Source: UBA1924 sp963976625
GTDB lineage: Bacteria > Planctomycetota > Phycisphaerae > Phycisphaerales > UBA1924
NCBI GenBank assembly: GCA_963976625.1
Contig: CAXBLA010000008.1
Span: forward strand, 1 to 64,000
Direction: 5' to 3'
DNA length: 64,000 bases
Shown: piece by piece, positions 15,834 through 24,149 of the stretch
Position numbering within the stretch: the first letter of the stretch is position 1
Layout: every line of letters begins with the position of its first letter
Notes under the pieces: generated by a model
The model's database searches: none
Told to the model about the DNA's origin: nothing
What the model saw: the letters and a program-made list of their open reading frames with translations, nothing else
Translations under genes and position numbers: made by a program

Positions 15834-16495
15834 TTCGCACCTCCAGTTTTACCGGTTTGCGAACTTGGACCCGCGAGCCACGCTTCGAGATCAGCCTTGT
15901 CAATCACCAAGTAGCGATTGTTGAGCATCTCGAACGCGTTGAGCTGATCCGCACGACAGAGCGTGACGCCATCGACATTGCGAGCACTCAGGCGGGCGTT
16001 CTTGCTCTTCTCACCATCGCCCGAGAGCGCGACGAGCGAAGCACGATCGACCTTGATCGCATCGAGGAAGGACACGAAGTCCTTGGTGCGAGCGGTCTCG
16101 AAGTTGAGCCCGTCGATGACGCGCACTTCGTTGTCGAGGAGCTTGCAGAGCAGCGCATTGCGGTTGGCTTTGCGACGCATCTTCTTAGGCATGCTCTGGT
16201 GGTAATCTTCACGCACGCGTGTCTTCTGATGGGCATGCCCACCACCACGCATGGTGTTTGATTTCTTATCACCATGACGGGCACGGCCAGTGCCCTTCTG
16301 CTTGTAAATCTTCGCACGCGAGTACGCGAGAAGAGCACGGTTTTTCGAGCGTGCAGAACCCTGGCGGCGGTTAGCGTGATACATCACGAACGCCTGCTTG
16401 AGCAGATCTGCATTGATTGTTTCGCCGAGCGCGATCTCGTCCACAGACATTGTGCCTGCAGCCTTACCACTCATTGAATAAACGGGGACATCCAT
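15830..16495 (-). CDS. rplD: 50S ribosomal protein L4
   Basis: 221 residues from the ATG at 16495 (MDVPVYSMSGKAAG), with GAGG about 10 nt upstream; the frame stays open further upstream but without L4 similarity. L4 binds 23S rRNA and, in E. coli, represses the S10 operon through its leader RNA. The conserved loop RARHGDKKSNTMRGGGHAHQ, and SARSKNRALLAYSRAKIYKQ, identify it. The 287-nt spacer before it contains several hairpins. It overlaps rplW by 4 nt. Confidence 0.96.
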   Translation of the reverse strand: MDVPVYSMSGKAAGTMSVDEIALGETINADLLKQAFVMYHANRRQGSARSKNRALLAYSRAKIYKQKGTGRARHGDKKSNTMRGGGHAHQKTRVREDYHQSMPKKMRRKANRNALLCKLLDNEVRVIDGLNFETARTKDFVSFLDAIKVDRASLVALSGDGEKSKNARLSARNVDGVTLCRADQLNAFEMLNNRYLVIDKADLEAWLAGPSSQTGKTGGAK

Positions 16496-16669
16496 CGGTC
16501 TATACCTCGTCGAACGCCTGTCGGACCACCCGGCACCATCTCGCCCAGCACACGCTGAGCAGGCTACCGGCCCAATACGCCTCGCCCGGCCATGAATATC
16601 GCCTTTCGGCCACCATCGTTTGCTTCCAAACAACAGTGTTCAGTGACTCAAGCTTGACTCGGCATTGCG

Positions 16670-16685
16670 CCCAGCTTCCGCTGGG
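16670..16685 (-). repeat. Perfect 6-bp hairpin with GGAA tetraloop
   Basis: CCCAGC and GCTGGG flank GGAA on the transcribed (minus) strand. GGAA is a GNRA-class tetraloop, which in structured RNAs often docks into a receptor. It sits in the rplC-rplD spacer. Confidence 0.55.
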
Positions 16686-16734
16686 ACAATGACTAAATTC
16701 ATACAAGCGGTTTCGCTAGTGCGACCTACTCATC

Positions 16735-16762
16735 TTTGAGCGGAGATTATTGACCGCTCAAA
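16735..16762 (-). repeat. Perfect 9-bp inverted repeat after rplC
   Basis: TTTGAGCGG and CCGCTCAAA are separated by 10 nt; the pairing can extend outward (ATC/GAT) with a small bulge. It lies 21 nt downstream of the rplC stop. No U run follows in the transcription direction. Confidence 0.55.
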
Positions 16763-16782
16763 TACAAAGATCAACTATTTGA

Positions 16783-17481
16783 TCATCCCTTCGCAACAAT
16801 TGCTGCCTTTGGACGATAAAGTCTGGTTGCTGGGCGGATTTCCACCCAAGCGTTGTTGTGCCCAGGGACCGGGCCTTTGACCAGCAAGATGCCGTTCTCG
16901 GCATCCACGCGGACCACATCGAGCGAACGGGTCGTAATCCGGCGTGAACCGGTGTGCCCCGCCATCTTCTTGCCCTTCTTGATGCGGCCGGACTTACCAG
17001 CGTTGTTGCCGTGACCACCGATCGAACCCGGCGAACGATGCTTACGCTCAACACCGTGCGAAGCCAGCTGGCCCTTAAAGCCCCACCGCTTCATACCACC
17101 AGCAAAGCCCTTACCCTTACTGGTACCGATCACATCGACGAACTTGATGTCGTCGAAGGTGCTCACGGTCAGAACCTGGCCGAGTTCCCACTCGCCCTCG
17201 GCCCCGTCCTCAACGCGGAACTCAGCGTGCTTTCTCAGCGGCCCAGCACCAGCCTTGGCATCGTGCCCGATCATGGGCATGGTCGAGTTACGAGCCTTCA
17301 TCTCGCCGGCACCGATCTGAACAGCGCTGTAGCCGTCATTTTCGATCGTGCGGACCTGGGTCACGGTGTTGGGATCGACCTTGATCACGGTGACAGGGCT
17401 CGAAACGCCCTTATCGTCGTAAACGCGGGTCATACCGATTTTTTTACCCAGCATGTGGGCCGATTTACTTGGTGCGGTCAT
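16783..17481 (-). CDS. rplC: 50S ribosomal protein L3
   Basis: 232 residues from the ATG at 17481, which has AAGGAC 8 nt upstream. L3 helps initiate 50S assembly and reaches toward the peptidyl-transferase centre. HMLGKKIGMTRVYDDKG, FVDVIGTSKGKGFAGGMKRW and HRSPGSIGGHGNNAGKSGRI, then KKGKKMAGHTGSRRITTRSL, are the family landmarks. The Gln that is often methylated in other L3 proteins (GGxQ) is not at its usual place, reading GGHGNN here. Confidence 0.96.
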   Translation of the reverse strand: MTAPSKSAHMLGKKIGMTRVYDDKGVSSPVTVIKVDPNTVTQVRTIENDGYSAVQIGAGEMKARNSTMPMIGHDAKAGAGPLRKHAEFRVEDGAEGEWELGQVLTVSTFDDIKFVDVIGTSKGKGFAGGMKRWGFKGQLASHGVERKHRSPGSIGGHGNNAGKSGRIKKGKKMAGHTGSRRITTRSLDVVRVDAENGILLVKGPVPGHNNAWVEIRPATRLYRPKAAIVAKG

Positions 17482-17597
17482 TGTTCTGTCCTTCATCCCC
17501 GCGTCGGGCGGGAACCGCTTCATGCCGATGGCGTGAACCTAGCAGAGGAAGTCTCGTTGTTGGCGCCCCGCTCATGCAAGGCGTACTGGTGTATACA

Positions 17598-17631
17598 TAC
17601 AAACACAGGCTCACCCGAATGGGCAAGCCTG
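17598..17631 (-). terminator. Weak terminator or attenuator after rpsJ
   Basis: CAGGCT..CCC and GGG..AGCCTG form an interrupted stem with a 4-nt loop just past the rpsJ stop, followed by a T-rich but broken tail (TGTTTGTATG). It could cause partial termination between rpsJ and rplC. Confidence 0.4.
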
Positions 17632-17636
17632 CAGAG

Positions 17637-17945
17637 TTAAGCCTTGATCTTCACGAACACACCCGCTGGAACGACGAGGCGGTTGAGCGCTTCGACGGTT
17701 CGGCTGTTTGGTTCGTGGATATCGATGATCCTTTTATGGGTGCGGATCTCGAACTGTTCGCGTGATTTCTTGTCCACGAAGGGGCCGCGGAGCACGGTGT
17801 AGCGCTCGACGCGGGTCGGCAAAGGAACAGGGCCCTTCACTTTGGCGTTGGTGCGTTTGGCATGATCCACGATCTCGCGTGCGGACGAGTCCAGCGCGAT
17901 GTGGTCATAAGCTTCGAGACGGATACGGATTTTGTTGATCGACAT
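17637..17945 (-). CDS. rpsJ: 30S ribosomal protein S10 (NusE)
   Basis: 102 residues. S10 is in the 30S head and also acts in transcription antitermination with NusB. MSINKIRIRLEAYDHIALDS, GPVPLPTRVERYTVLRGPFV and DKKSREQFEIRTHKRIIDIH match the family throughout. AAAGGA lies upstream of the ATG. It is the first gene of the ribosomal block; tuf, fusA, rpsG and rpsL, which often precede it, are not here. Confidence 0.97.
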   Translation of the reverse strand: MSINKIRIRLEAYDHIALDSSAREIVDHAKRTNAKVKGPVPLPTRVERYTVLRGPFVDKKSREQFEIRTHKRIIDIHEPNSRTVEALNRLVVPAGVFVKIKA

Positions 17946-18330
17946 GTCGATCCTTTCTGCGTTTTTGAGCTATAAACAGCTCTTTTTATCTACCCGAAGG
18001 CACCAACAACCCGCGATGGTTCGATGCGAGACCCTTCTCGCATTCAACTTCGCCACCGCGAACAAGTCATTGAAATCCCGATCATAAACGCACTGGTGTT
18101 CCAGCCACTCAAAGTCGGGAAGAGAAGCGTAGACCCGCCCCCGTCCGAGTCAATCCTCGGCGTGAACATTGCGTAAATCTTCACGCCCGGATCACCCACA
18201 AAGCCTCCGCTACCATACCAAATCTACGGCTTGCTCCTTGCCCAGTACATACCTCCCCGATTCTCCCCAAATCCCCGCCATTTGACCGATCAAGAGTGTG
18301 CAAAGCTTCATCTACCCAGGAACCCATCCA
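17946..18330. promoter_or_regulatory. Divergent spacer: rpsJ leader and upstream region of the exported protein gene
   Basis: This 385-bp stretch separates the ribosomal block from a plus-strand gene and must hold promoters for both. It includes a hairpin ATGCGAG/CTCGCAT at 18024-18043 and a weaker GAGCT/AGCTC pair at 17967-17982, both in the presumed rpsJ leader. I see no convincing -35/-10 pair on either strand and no other gene. Confidence 0.5.
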
Positions 18331-19818
18331 ATGTACGACGCTCCACACCCCAAAGCCACCGGCAACCCCCAACCACGCAGCCTCAGGACAGTTCTTATCG
18401 GAACCACCCTTGCGGCCCTCACGCTGCTGACATCGCAGTCCTTCGCCCAGGGCACCACGACCACCCCGCCTCAGACCCCCAAATCAGCCCCAAACCCAAC
18501 AGTCACCACCACACCCGAGCCCATCGAGCTTGAAAACAGCCCGATGCGCATCGACGCGATGAACCTCAACATCTACCTCCCCAAGGGCTCGATCACCGAG
18601 ACCACCAGCTTCGGCAACAACTCCACCATGGGCATCGGGCTGCCCAACAAAATCGGTGTCATGCTCATCAAGGAGCAAAGAACCACCGACCCCGACCTCA
18701 CCCTCGCCCAAGTCGCTGACAACATCATCACCCAACTCACCCGCTTCGCCAGCTCGCGCACCGGCAAGGTCCTCTCGCGTGATCCGAGCCTCAAGATCGG
18801 GCTCCGCACCGGCGAACGCTTCTACATCCGCATCCCGGGCACCGACGGCAAAGCCGACGCCGTCCGAGGCATGACCATCTTCCAGTCCGAGCCACGCCGA
18901 TTCGTCATCTTCGACCTCACCACCACCTACGCCGACTTCGACAAAGCCCGCGCCTACTACGAGACCTCGCTGGCCACCATGGATCTGGGCAACCCGAGCA
19001 AGGACGATGTCCGCCGATCCGCAGCCATCAAAAAGATGTTCGCCTTCCTCGATGTCCGATCCGTCGAACACTACCAGCAAGCACTCACCGGCAAGAAAGA
19101 CCGCTGGGAACGCCTCTACCTCCCCTCGCCCACCGGCGACGAGATGGACGCCACCGAGTTCGGCTACCGCAAGATCAAATCCTGGGGCGGCTTCAAGGGC
19201 GAGCTCTCCGAGAAGCCCAAACGCTCCTGGAACGACGACGACCGCTCCATCGGCTACTTCGTCCAAATCGACGCGATGGCCCTCGAAGACGATATCCGCG
19301 TCGACACCCGCGCCACCTTCTACATGTCCGAGGACACCGACGAAGAATCCTGGACCATCAAAATGTCCCTGCGACGCGACGGTGAGCAGACCACCTCGAT
19401 CATCACCGGCGCCCGCTCGAAGAAGAGCATGGTCATCGTGCTCGACCAGAAGGGCGAAACACCCGTCAAGACCCACCCGATGATCCAGGGCGAGGGCTAC
19501 CTCTCACAGGTCCAGTCCTACCTCATCGGCACCATGCTCGCCAAGAACGCCGACCCGGGCGAATACGCCTCCTACGCCTACAACAGCGCCCAGGGCACCA
19601 TCACCCTCCGCTGGGACATCGTCGAGCAGCCCGAAGACACCCCGGACCTCACCCGCATCACCACCAAGGTCTCCGACGACACCCCCCCCACCGTCACCCT
19701 CTACGACACCCACGGCGACCTGCTCCGCGTCCGCCTGGCCAACGGTCGCATCTGGGAACCCATCGAGCTCGATCGCCTGATCAAGCTCTGGAAGAAGAAA
19801 GGTCTACCACTCGAGTAA
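18331..19818 (+). CDS. Exported protein of unknown function
   Basis: 495 residues from the ATG at 18331; a GTG 33 nt upstream is also in frame but would extend the signal peptide. The N-terminus has a basic region, a hydrophobic core (VLIGTTLAALTLLTSQS) and a FAQG cleavage site, so it is secreted or periplasmic. A Thr/Pro-rich linker follows (residues ~45-65). The rest is mixed alpha/beta. The first domain (MNLNIYLPKGS, IGVMLIKEQRTTDPDLTLAQ, YADFDKARAYYETSLATMDL) faintly resembles Mog1/PsbP-like folds; this is a guess from pattern only. No catalytic motif was recognised. It is encoded divergently from the ribosomal operon, 190 bp upstream of an M28 peptidase gene. Confidence 0.85.
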   Translation: MYDAPHPKATGNPQPRSLRTVLIGTTLAALTLLTSQSFAQGTTTTPPQTPKSAPNPTVTTTPEPIELENSPMRIDAMNLNIYLPKGSITETTSFGNNSTMGIGLPNKIGVMLIKEQRTTDPDLTLAQVADNIITQLTRFASSRTGKVLSRDPSLKIGLRTGERFYIRIPGTDGKADAVRGMTIFQSEPRRFVIFDLTTTYADFDKARAYYETSLATMDLGNPSKDDVRRSAAIKKMFAFLDVRSVEHYQQALTGKKDRWERLYLPSPTGDEMDATEFGYRKIKSWGGFKGELSEKPKRSWNDDDRSIGYFVQIDAMALEDDIRVDTRATFYMSEDTDEESWTIKMSLRRDGEQTTSIITGARSKKSMVIVLDQKGETPVKTHPMIQGEGYLSQVQSYLIGTMLAKNADPGEYASYAYNSAQGTITLRWDIVEQPEDTPDLTRITTKVSDDTPPTVTLYDTHGDLLRVRLANGRIWEPIELDRLIKLWKKKGLPLE

Positions 19819-19872
19819 TCGAGCGTAGATCACACACCAATCCCACAGACGCGCGAGTCTCTGCTAGCATGT

Positions 19873-19913
19873 CAACACCGCCCGATCGTGTGCAACGCAT
19901 CCGATCGGTGTTG
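19873..19913. repeat. Inverted repeat upstream of the M28 peptidase gene
   Basis: CAACACCG and CGGTGTTG, both 8 nt, are separated by 25 nt and lie 94-134 nt upstream of the peptidase start. CGATCG occurs beside each arm. It could be an operator for a dimeric regulator or an RNA structure. Confidence 0.35.
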
Positions 19914-20006
19914 GTATAGATACCCAACGCTCACTCGAGCACACAAAGCCCCCACGATCGCTCGATCCATCCGATCCGCTGATCTACACCACCACGGAGA
20001 AACCCG

Positions 20007-22043
20007 ATGCGCACCCCCGCTCGATTTATTGTCCTCGCCCTCGCCGGCTCCTGCCTCTCGCTGACCGCCTGCCAGAGCACCACAGTTGTCGAGAACAACG
20101 CCGCCCTCGATGCAGAGATTTCCGCCCCCGGCACTTACGCCGTCATCGATGGTATTGCGACACCTGTCCCACAAATCGAAATGGGCGATCCCGTCACCAT
20201 CGCCAGGATCATCGAACAAGGCAAAGACAACTCCCATGTCCTCGCCACCCTCACCGAGATGTGCAACACGTTCGGGCCACGCCTCACCGGCTCATCGAGC
20301 CTTGAAAACGCACAGCGCTGGGCACGCAGCAACTTCGAATCCTTCGGCATGTCCAACGCCCACCTGAACAAATGGGGCGAGGTCGAGACCCGCTTCGATC
20401 GTGGACCATCGACCGGGCGCGTGCTGCTCGCCTCAGGTCGTCGCAACAGCACACCCAAAGAAGTCCGCGAGCTCGAGTTCTCCACACTCGCCTGGTCCAA
20501 GGGTACCGACGGCCCCACCACCGGCTCGGTCATGCAGCTCCCCACCACCATGGACGAGTACGAAGCCAACAAGGGCAGCTACAGCGACGCATGGGTGCTG
20601 CTCGCCCCAAACTACGCCGGCCGCGGCGGGATCCGCTCGACCGGATTCCTGATGCGCGAACGCATGGACCAACGCCACGAACTCCGCATGGAGCTCGACA
20701 AGCCCGCGGATGAAGCACCAGCCGTCGCCAGCGATTCCAACACCTGGAAGGGCAGCTTCGATTACCACGGCTCCCCGGTCCCCGCGACCTTCGTGCTCGA
20801 TGAAAACAATGATGATTCAGGCGATGAAGTATCTGGCTCAATGGACATCAGCAACTTCTCCAGTGGCCCGATCTCCGACTTCACCCGCGATGGCAACACC
20901 GTCACCTTCCAGTGGAAGCACGACATGGGCACCTCGAACATCGAGCTGACCTTCGACGGCGACACCGCCGAGGGCGTGTCACGCTCCGCATCGGGCAACG
21001 AGTTCCCGCTTGAGTTCACCCGCGCCAGCATCGCTGAAGCCCAAGAAAAATCAGAGTCCGAGACCAAGGACGCGGTCCTCTCCGCCGTCCTGAGCGAAAA
21101 CCCCAACGGGTTCATCTCCAGCTCCAAGGACGAACGCGTCTGGACCACCTCGTCGAACAACTGGCGCGAGCGCAAGCTCGCCGACTACCCCGAGGACATC
21201 GAGATCAATGTCCGCCAGAGCGACTACGACTACCTCGCCGCCCGCGTCAATGAAGGTGTAGATATCCAGGTCGAGTTCGACCTCGAGCACAACCTCCAGG
21301 CCGGTCCATTCCCGGTGTACAATGTCATCGCCGAGATCCCGGGCACCGAGTTCCCCGAGCAGGTCATCATCATCTCGGGTCACATGGACTCATGGGACGG
21401 CCCGGGCTCACAAGGCACCACCGACAACGGCACAGGCACCGCCGTCACCATCGAAGCCGCACGGATCTTGATGGATGCTGGTGTGCAACCCAAGCGCACC
21501 ATCCGCTTCGCCCTCTGGGGCGGCGAGGAGCAGGGCCTGCTGGGTTCCAAGGGCTACATCGAAAGCCTGAGCGAAGACGAACTCGCCAACATCTCCGCCG
21601 CCTTCGTCGATGACGGCGGCACCAATTACCAGGGCGGGGTCCCGGCCGCGGACTTTATGATTGACTACTTCGCCGCCGCCACCGCCCCGATCAACGGCGT
21701 GTTCTTCTCCGAAACCGACAATGAGCACCTCAATGTCAACATCCGCCCGACCGGGCCCAAGATCGAGACCCACGGCGGCTCGGACCACGCGTCCTTCAAC
21801 AAGATCGGCGTCCCCGGGTTCTTCTGGGACGAGATCGGACGCGCCGAGTACGGCTACGGCTGGCACACCCAGAACGACACCCTCGATTTGGCGATCGAGG
21901 AGTACCTGATGCAGTCGGCGACCAACGCCGCGATCGTGGCCTACAACCTCGCCAACGCCCCCGACTTGCTCCCACGCGAAGGCGAGCCCAGCGAAGCAGA
22001 AGCCGTCGAAGAAGCAGTCGAAGAAGCCACCCCGGCCCACTAA
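20007..22043 (+). CDS. M28-family zinc aminopeptidase-like lipoprotein
   Basis: 678 residues. The signal peptide ends in LTAC, a lipobox, so the protein is probably membrane-anchored and faces outward from the cytoplasm. M28 zinc-site motifs are present in order: SGHMDSWDGPGSQG (His459, Asp461), TDNGTGTAV (bridging Asp), WGGEEQGLLGS (Glu507/508), an Asp in AFVDDGG and SDHASF (His). All expected metal ligands and the general-base Glu appear intact. Between an N-terminal segment with LTGSSSLENAQRW and the catalytic core is an inserted beta-rich region (about residues 240-345; FDYHGSPVPATFVLDENNDD, VTFQWKHDMGTSNIELTFDG). The C-terminal tail is Glu/Ala-rich. ACGGAG precedes the ATG. Likely role: digestion of external or periplasmic peptides. 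Confidence 0.92.
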   Translation: MRTPARFIVLALAGSCLSLTACQSTTVVENNAALDAEISAPGTYAVIDGIATPVPQIEMGDPVTIARIIEQGKDNSHVLATLTEMCNTFGPRLTGSSSLENAQRWARSNFESFGMSNAHLNKWGEVETRFDRGPSTGRVLLASGRRNSTPKEVRELEFSTLAWSKGTDGPTTGSVMQLPTTMDEYEANKGSYSDAWVLLAPNYAGRGGIRSTGFLMRERMDQRHELRMELDKPADEAPAVASDSNTWKGSFDYHGSPVPATFVLDENNDDSGDEVSGSMDISNFSSGPISDFTRDGNTVTFQWKHDMGTSNIELTFDGDTAEGVSRSASGNEFPLEFTRASIAEAQEKSESETKDAVLSAVLSENPNGFISSSKDERVWTTSSNNWRERKLADYPEDIEINVRQSDYDYLAARVNEGVDIQVEFDLEHNLQAGPFPVYNVIAEIPGTEFPEQVIIISGHMDSWDGPGSQGTTDNGTGTAVTIEAARILMDAGVQPKRTIRFALWGGEEQGLLGSKGYIESLSEDELANISAAFVDDGGTNYQGGVPAADFMIDYFAAATAPINGVFFSETDNEHLNVNIRPTGPKIETHGGSDHASFNKIGVPGFFWDEIGRAEYGYGWHTQNDTLDLAIEEYLMQSATNAAIVAYNLANAPDLLPREGEPSEAEAVEEAVEEATPAH

Positions 22044-22074
22044 TCACGCAAGCCCGAGCAACCAAACACACCAG

Positions 22075-22101
22075 CAGGGAAGCACACGCTTCCCTGTTTT
22101 T
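22075..22101 (+). terminator. Rho-independent terminator after the M28 gene
   Basis: Perfect 9-bp stem CAGGGAAGC/GCTTCCCTG with an ACAC loop followed by five T residues. Confidence 0.9.
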
Positions 22102-22161
22102 CTGCGCACAATCGGGCACGACCTCACCGAGAATCATCGAGAAACACGATCATTTCACGCC

Positions 22162-22181
22162 ATACCCGATCAATACCCGAT
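22162..22181 (+). repeat. Tandem ATACCCGAT direct repeat upstream of ruvB
   Basis: Two copies of ATACCCGAT start 11 nt apart, one helical turn, and end 12 nt before the ruvB start codon. They could be a protein-binding site on one DNA face, or chance. Confidence 0.3.
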
Positions 22182-22192
22182 ACACTCCAGAC

Positions 22193-23296
22193 ATGGCCAC
22201 CGATCGAATCATCGCACCCACCGCTACCCCCGTCGAGGAGCACGCCAACTGGGCGCTGCGTCCCCAGACCATCGACGAATACATCGGGCAGCCCGAGCTC
22301 ATCGAGCGCCTGCTCATCGCGATCGAAGCCGTCAAAGCCCGCCAGAAGAACGCGACCGACCTCGACGCCGCCGAGCACCTCGAGCACATCCTCCTCCACG
22401 GCCCCCCAGGGCTGGGCAAGACCACCCTCGCCCATGTCATCGGCACCGAGCTGGGCACCAAGGTCCACACGACCTCCGGGCCCGCCCTTGCCCGTGGGAC
22501 CGACCTCGTCGCCGTGCTCACGCGCCTGCAACCAGGCGATGTGCTGTTCATCGACGAGATCCACCGCCTGCCGATCGCTGTCGAGGAGTTCATCTATCCG
22601 GCGATGGAGGATTTCCGCATCGATGTCTGCCTCGACACCGGGCTCAACGCCCGCACCGTGCAGATCAAGTGCGCCCCCTTCACGCTCATCGGCGCGACCA
22701 CCCGGGCCGGGCTGCTTTCGTCGCCCATGCGATCCCGCTTCGGGATCACCCACCACCTCAAATACTATGGTGAGGACGAGCTCGTCCACATCCTCAACCG
22801 CTCGTCTTCGCTGCTGAGCATGGGCACCCCAGAGCCCAACGCCATGAGCTCGATCGCCTCACGATCCCGCGGCACCCCCCGCATCGCCAACCGCCTGCTC
22901 CGGCGCGTCCGCGACTACGCCGCCGTCCGCGCTGAGGGGCTCACAGACAACTCGGTCGTCAACGACGCCCTCAAGCTCGAAGGCATCGATGCACTCGGGC
23001 TCGACGAGCTCGACCGGACCTACCTCAAGACCATCCGCACCATCTACGCCGGCGGGCCCGTCGGGCTCGAAGCGGTGGCCGCCACCCTCAACGAGGACAC
23101 GGGCACCCTCGAAGATGTCGTCGAGCCCTACCTCCTGCAGATCGGCTTCCTCGCCCGCACCAAACGCGGGCGGATGCTCACCAACCGAGCCTGCAAGCAC
23201 CTCGGGCTCCCGCTGATGGCCGAGGATTCGGTCCAGACCATCAGCAGCGAGATGATCGAAGAAAAACCGCAGACCCAACCAGTCCGCGGCTTCTAA
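22193..23296 (+). CDS. ruvB: Holliday junction branch migration ATPase RuvB
   Basis: 367 residues. RuvB hexamers pump DNA through RuvA-bound Holliday junctions during recombination and repair. The N-terminal RPQTIDEYIGQPELIERL is the family signature; Walker A is GPPGLGKT (~70-77), Walker B FIDEIH (~120-124), sensor 1 GATTRAG and the arginine finger region MRSRFGI. The winged-helix C-terminal domain (LNEDTGTLEDVVEPYLLQIG) is complete. ruvA and ruvC are not adjacent; the upstream gene is terminated separately. It converges on a COG1579-like gene. Confidence 0.97.
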   Translation: MATDRIIAPTATPVEEHANWALRPQTIDEYIGQPELIERLLIAIEAVKARQKNATDLDAAEHLEHILLHGPPGLGKTTLAHVIGTELGTKVHTTSGPALARGTDLVAVLTRLQPGDVLFIDEIHRLPIAVEEFIYPAMEDFRIDVCLDTGLNARTVQIKCAPFTLIGATTRAGLLSSPMRSRFGITHHLKYYGEDELVHILNRSSSLLSMGTPEPNAMSSIASRSRGTPRIANRLLRRVRDYAAVRAEGLTDNSVVNDALKLEGIDALGLDELDRTYLKTIRTIYAGGPVGLEAVAATLNEDTGTLEDVVEPYLLQIGFLARTKRGRMLTNRACKHLGLPLMAEDSVQTISSEMIEEKPQTQPVRGF

Positions 23297-23343
23297 ACAT
23301 GCTTTGATTGTTCGTCAGCTTTCCAGTCAGCCTGTACCCGCGT

Positions 23344-24099
23344 TCACTTCTTGAACGCTTTGGACAGCTCTTCCTCGACCTCTTCGGTCAGGTACAAGAT
23401 GCACCCGTCGTTTGGCGAGGTGGTCAGCTTGCCCTGCATCAGCGACGCGGCGACTTCCATCGGAACCGACATCATCGACGACCCGCACACATACTCGTGG
23501 CGTTTGCGATCGACAACCTCCATCGGGGCCATCGCGTCTTCGCCGCGGGTGTCGAGGAGTTCTTGGTAGACCGCCATCGCGGCCTTGGGCACATCCGCCG
23601 CCAGCTCGTCACGCTTGGTGCGCAGCTCGGCGAGCTTCTCGGCGATCTCATCGGCCCGCTGCTGGCGATCGGTCTCGGCCACGCCGCGGACCTTGTCACG
23701 CTCGGCCTTTGATTCGTGCAGCTCCGCGAGCCGCGTGTTGAGCTGTTCGATCTTCTCGAGCCCCTCGATCGCCTGCTCATCGTGCCCGGTGCGTTGCTCC
23801 TTGAGGTTGTTGACCTCTGAGAGGAACGCCTTGTATTCTTTGTTCGTGCTCGCGTTGTTCATCTTCTCGCGGAGCTCGTCGATGTGCACCTTGATCCGCT
23901 CGCTTTCGCCCTCGGCGTTGGCGGTCGTCGCTTTGAGCTGGCGGATCTGGGATTCGAGCGATTCGGTTTGTGCCCCGATATCAGCGAGCTTCTTGGTCTG
24001 TTCTCCGAGGAATCGCTCGGCTCCCTGGAGCCGGTCCTGCAAACCTCGCAGTTCAATATCAACACGGAACAGACAAAGCAACTGATTCGTCACGGACAT
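23344..24099 (-). CDS. COG1579-like coiled-coil protein with degenerate zinc ribbon
   Basis: 251 residues from the ATG at 24099 (AGGAG upstream). Residues ~10-180 form a long antiparallel coiled coil (heptads such as LKEQRTGHDEQAIEGLEKIE) and contain NNASTNKEYKAFLSEVNNL, matching the family (CT398/HP0958 type). The C-terminus normally ends in two Cys pairs forming a C4 zinc ribbon. Here the first pair reads VCGSSM and the second region reads SPNDGCILYL, so most ligands are gone while the backbone of the ribbon is still recognisable. Family members have been linked to secretion or sigma-54 regulation in some species; the role here is unknown. Last gene of the purA-uppS-cdsA operon, 50 bp after cdsA. 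Confidence 0.85.
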   Translation of the reverse strand: MSVTNQLLCLFRVDIELRGLQDRLQGAERFLGEQTKKLADIGAQTESLESQIRQLKATTANAEGESERIKVHIDELREKMNNASTNKEYKAFLSEVNNLKEQRTGHDEQAIEGLEKIEQLNTRLAELHESKAERDKVRGVAETDRQQRADEIAEKLAELRTKRDELAADVPKAAMAVYQELLDTRGEDAMAPMEVVDRKRHEYVCGSSMMSVPMEVAASLMQGKLTTSPNDGCILYLTEEVEEELSKAFKK

Positions 24100-24149
24100 G
24101 CATCTCTCCTGAGCGGGCGTCTCGATCATGTAAAGATACTAGCCCGCTC

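Larger units (their letters stand above)
16496..16782 (-). promoter_or_regulatory. Hairpin-rich rplC-rplD spacer, candidate leader RNA
   Basis: This 287-nt spacer is unexpectedly long between two genes that normally abut. In the direction of transcription it contains a 9-bp perfect hairpin (TTTGAGCGG/CCGCTCAAA, 16735-16762), a CCCAGC-GGAA-GCTGGG hairpin with a GNRA tetraloop (16670-16685) and a short GCC-GAAA-GGC element just before rplD. No supported gene or terminator lies in it. A cis-acting RNA controlling rplD and downstream genes is inferred. Confidence 0.5.

Noticed and set aside
18484..19476. 330-codon minus-strand frame
   Set aside because: Antisense to the exported protein with a clear signal peptide; composition typical of a shadow frame.
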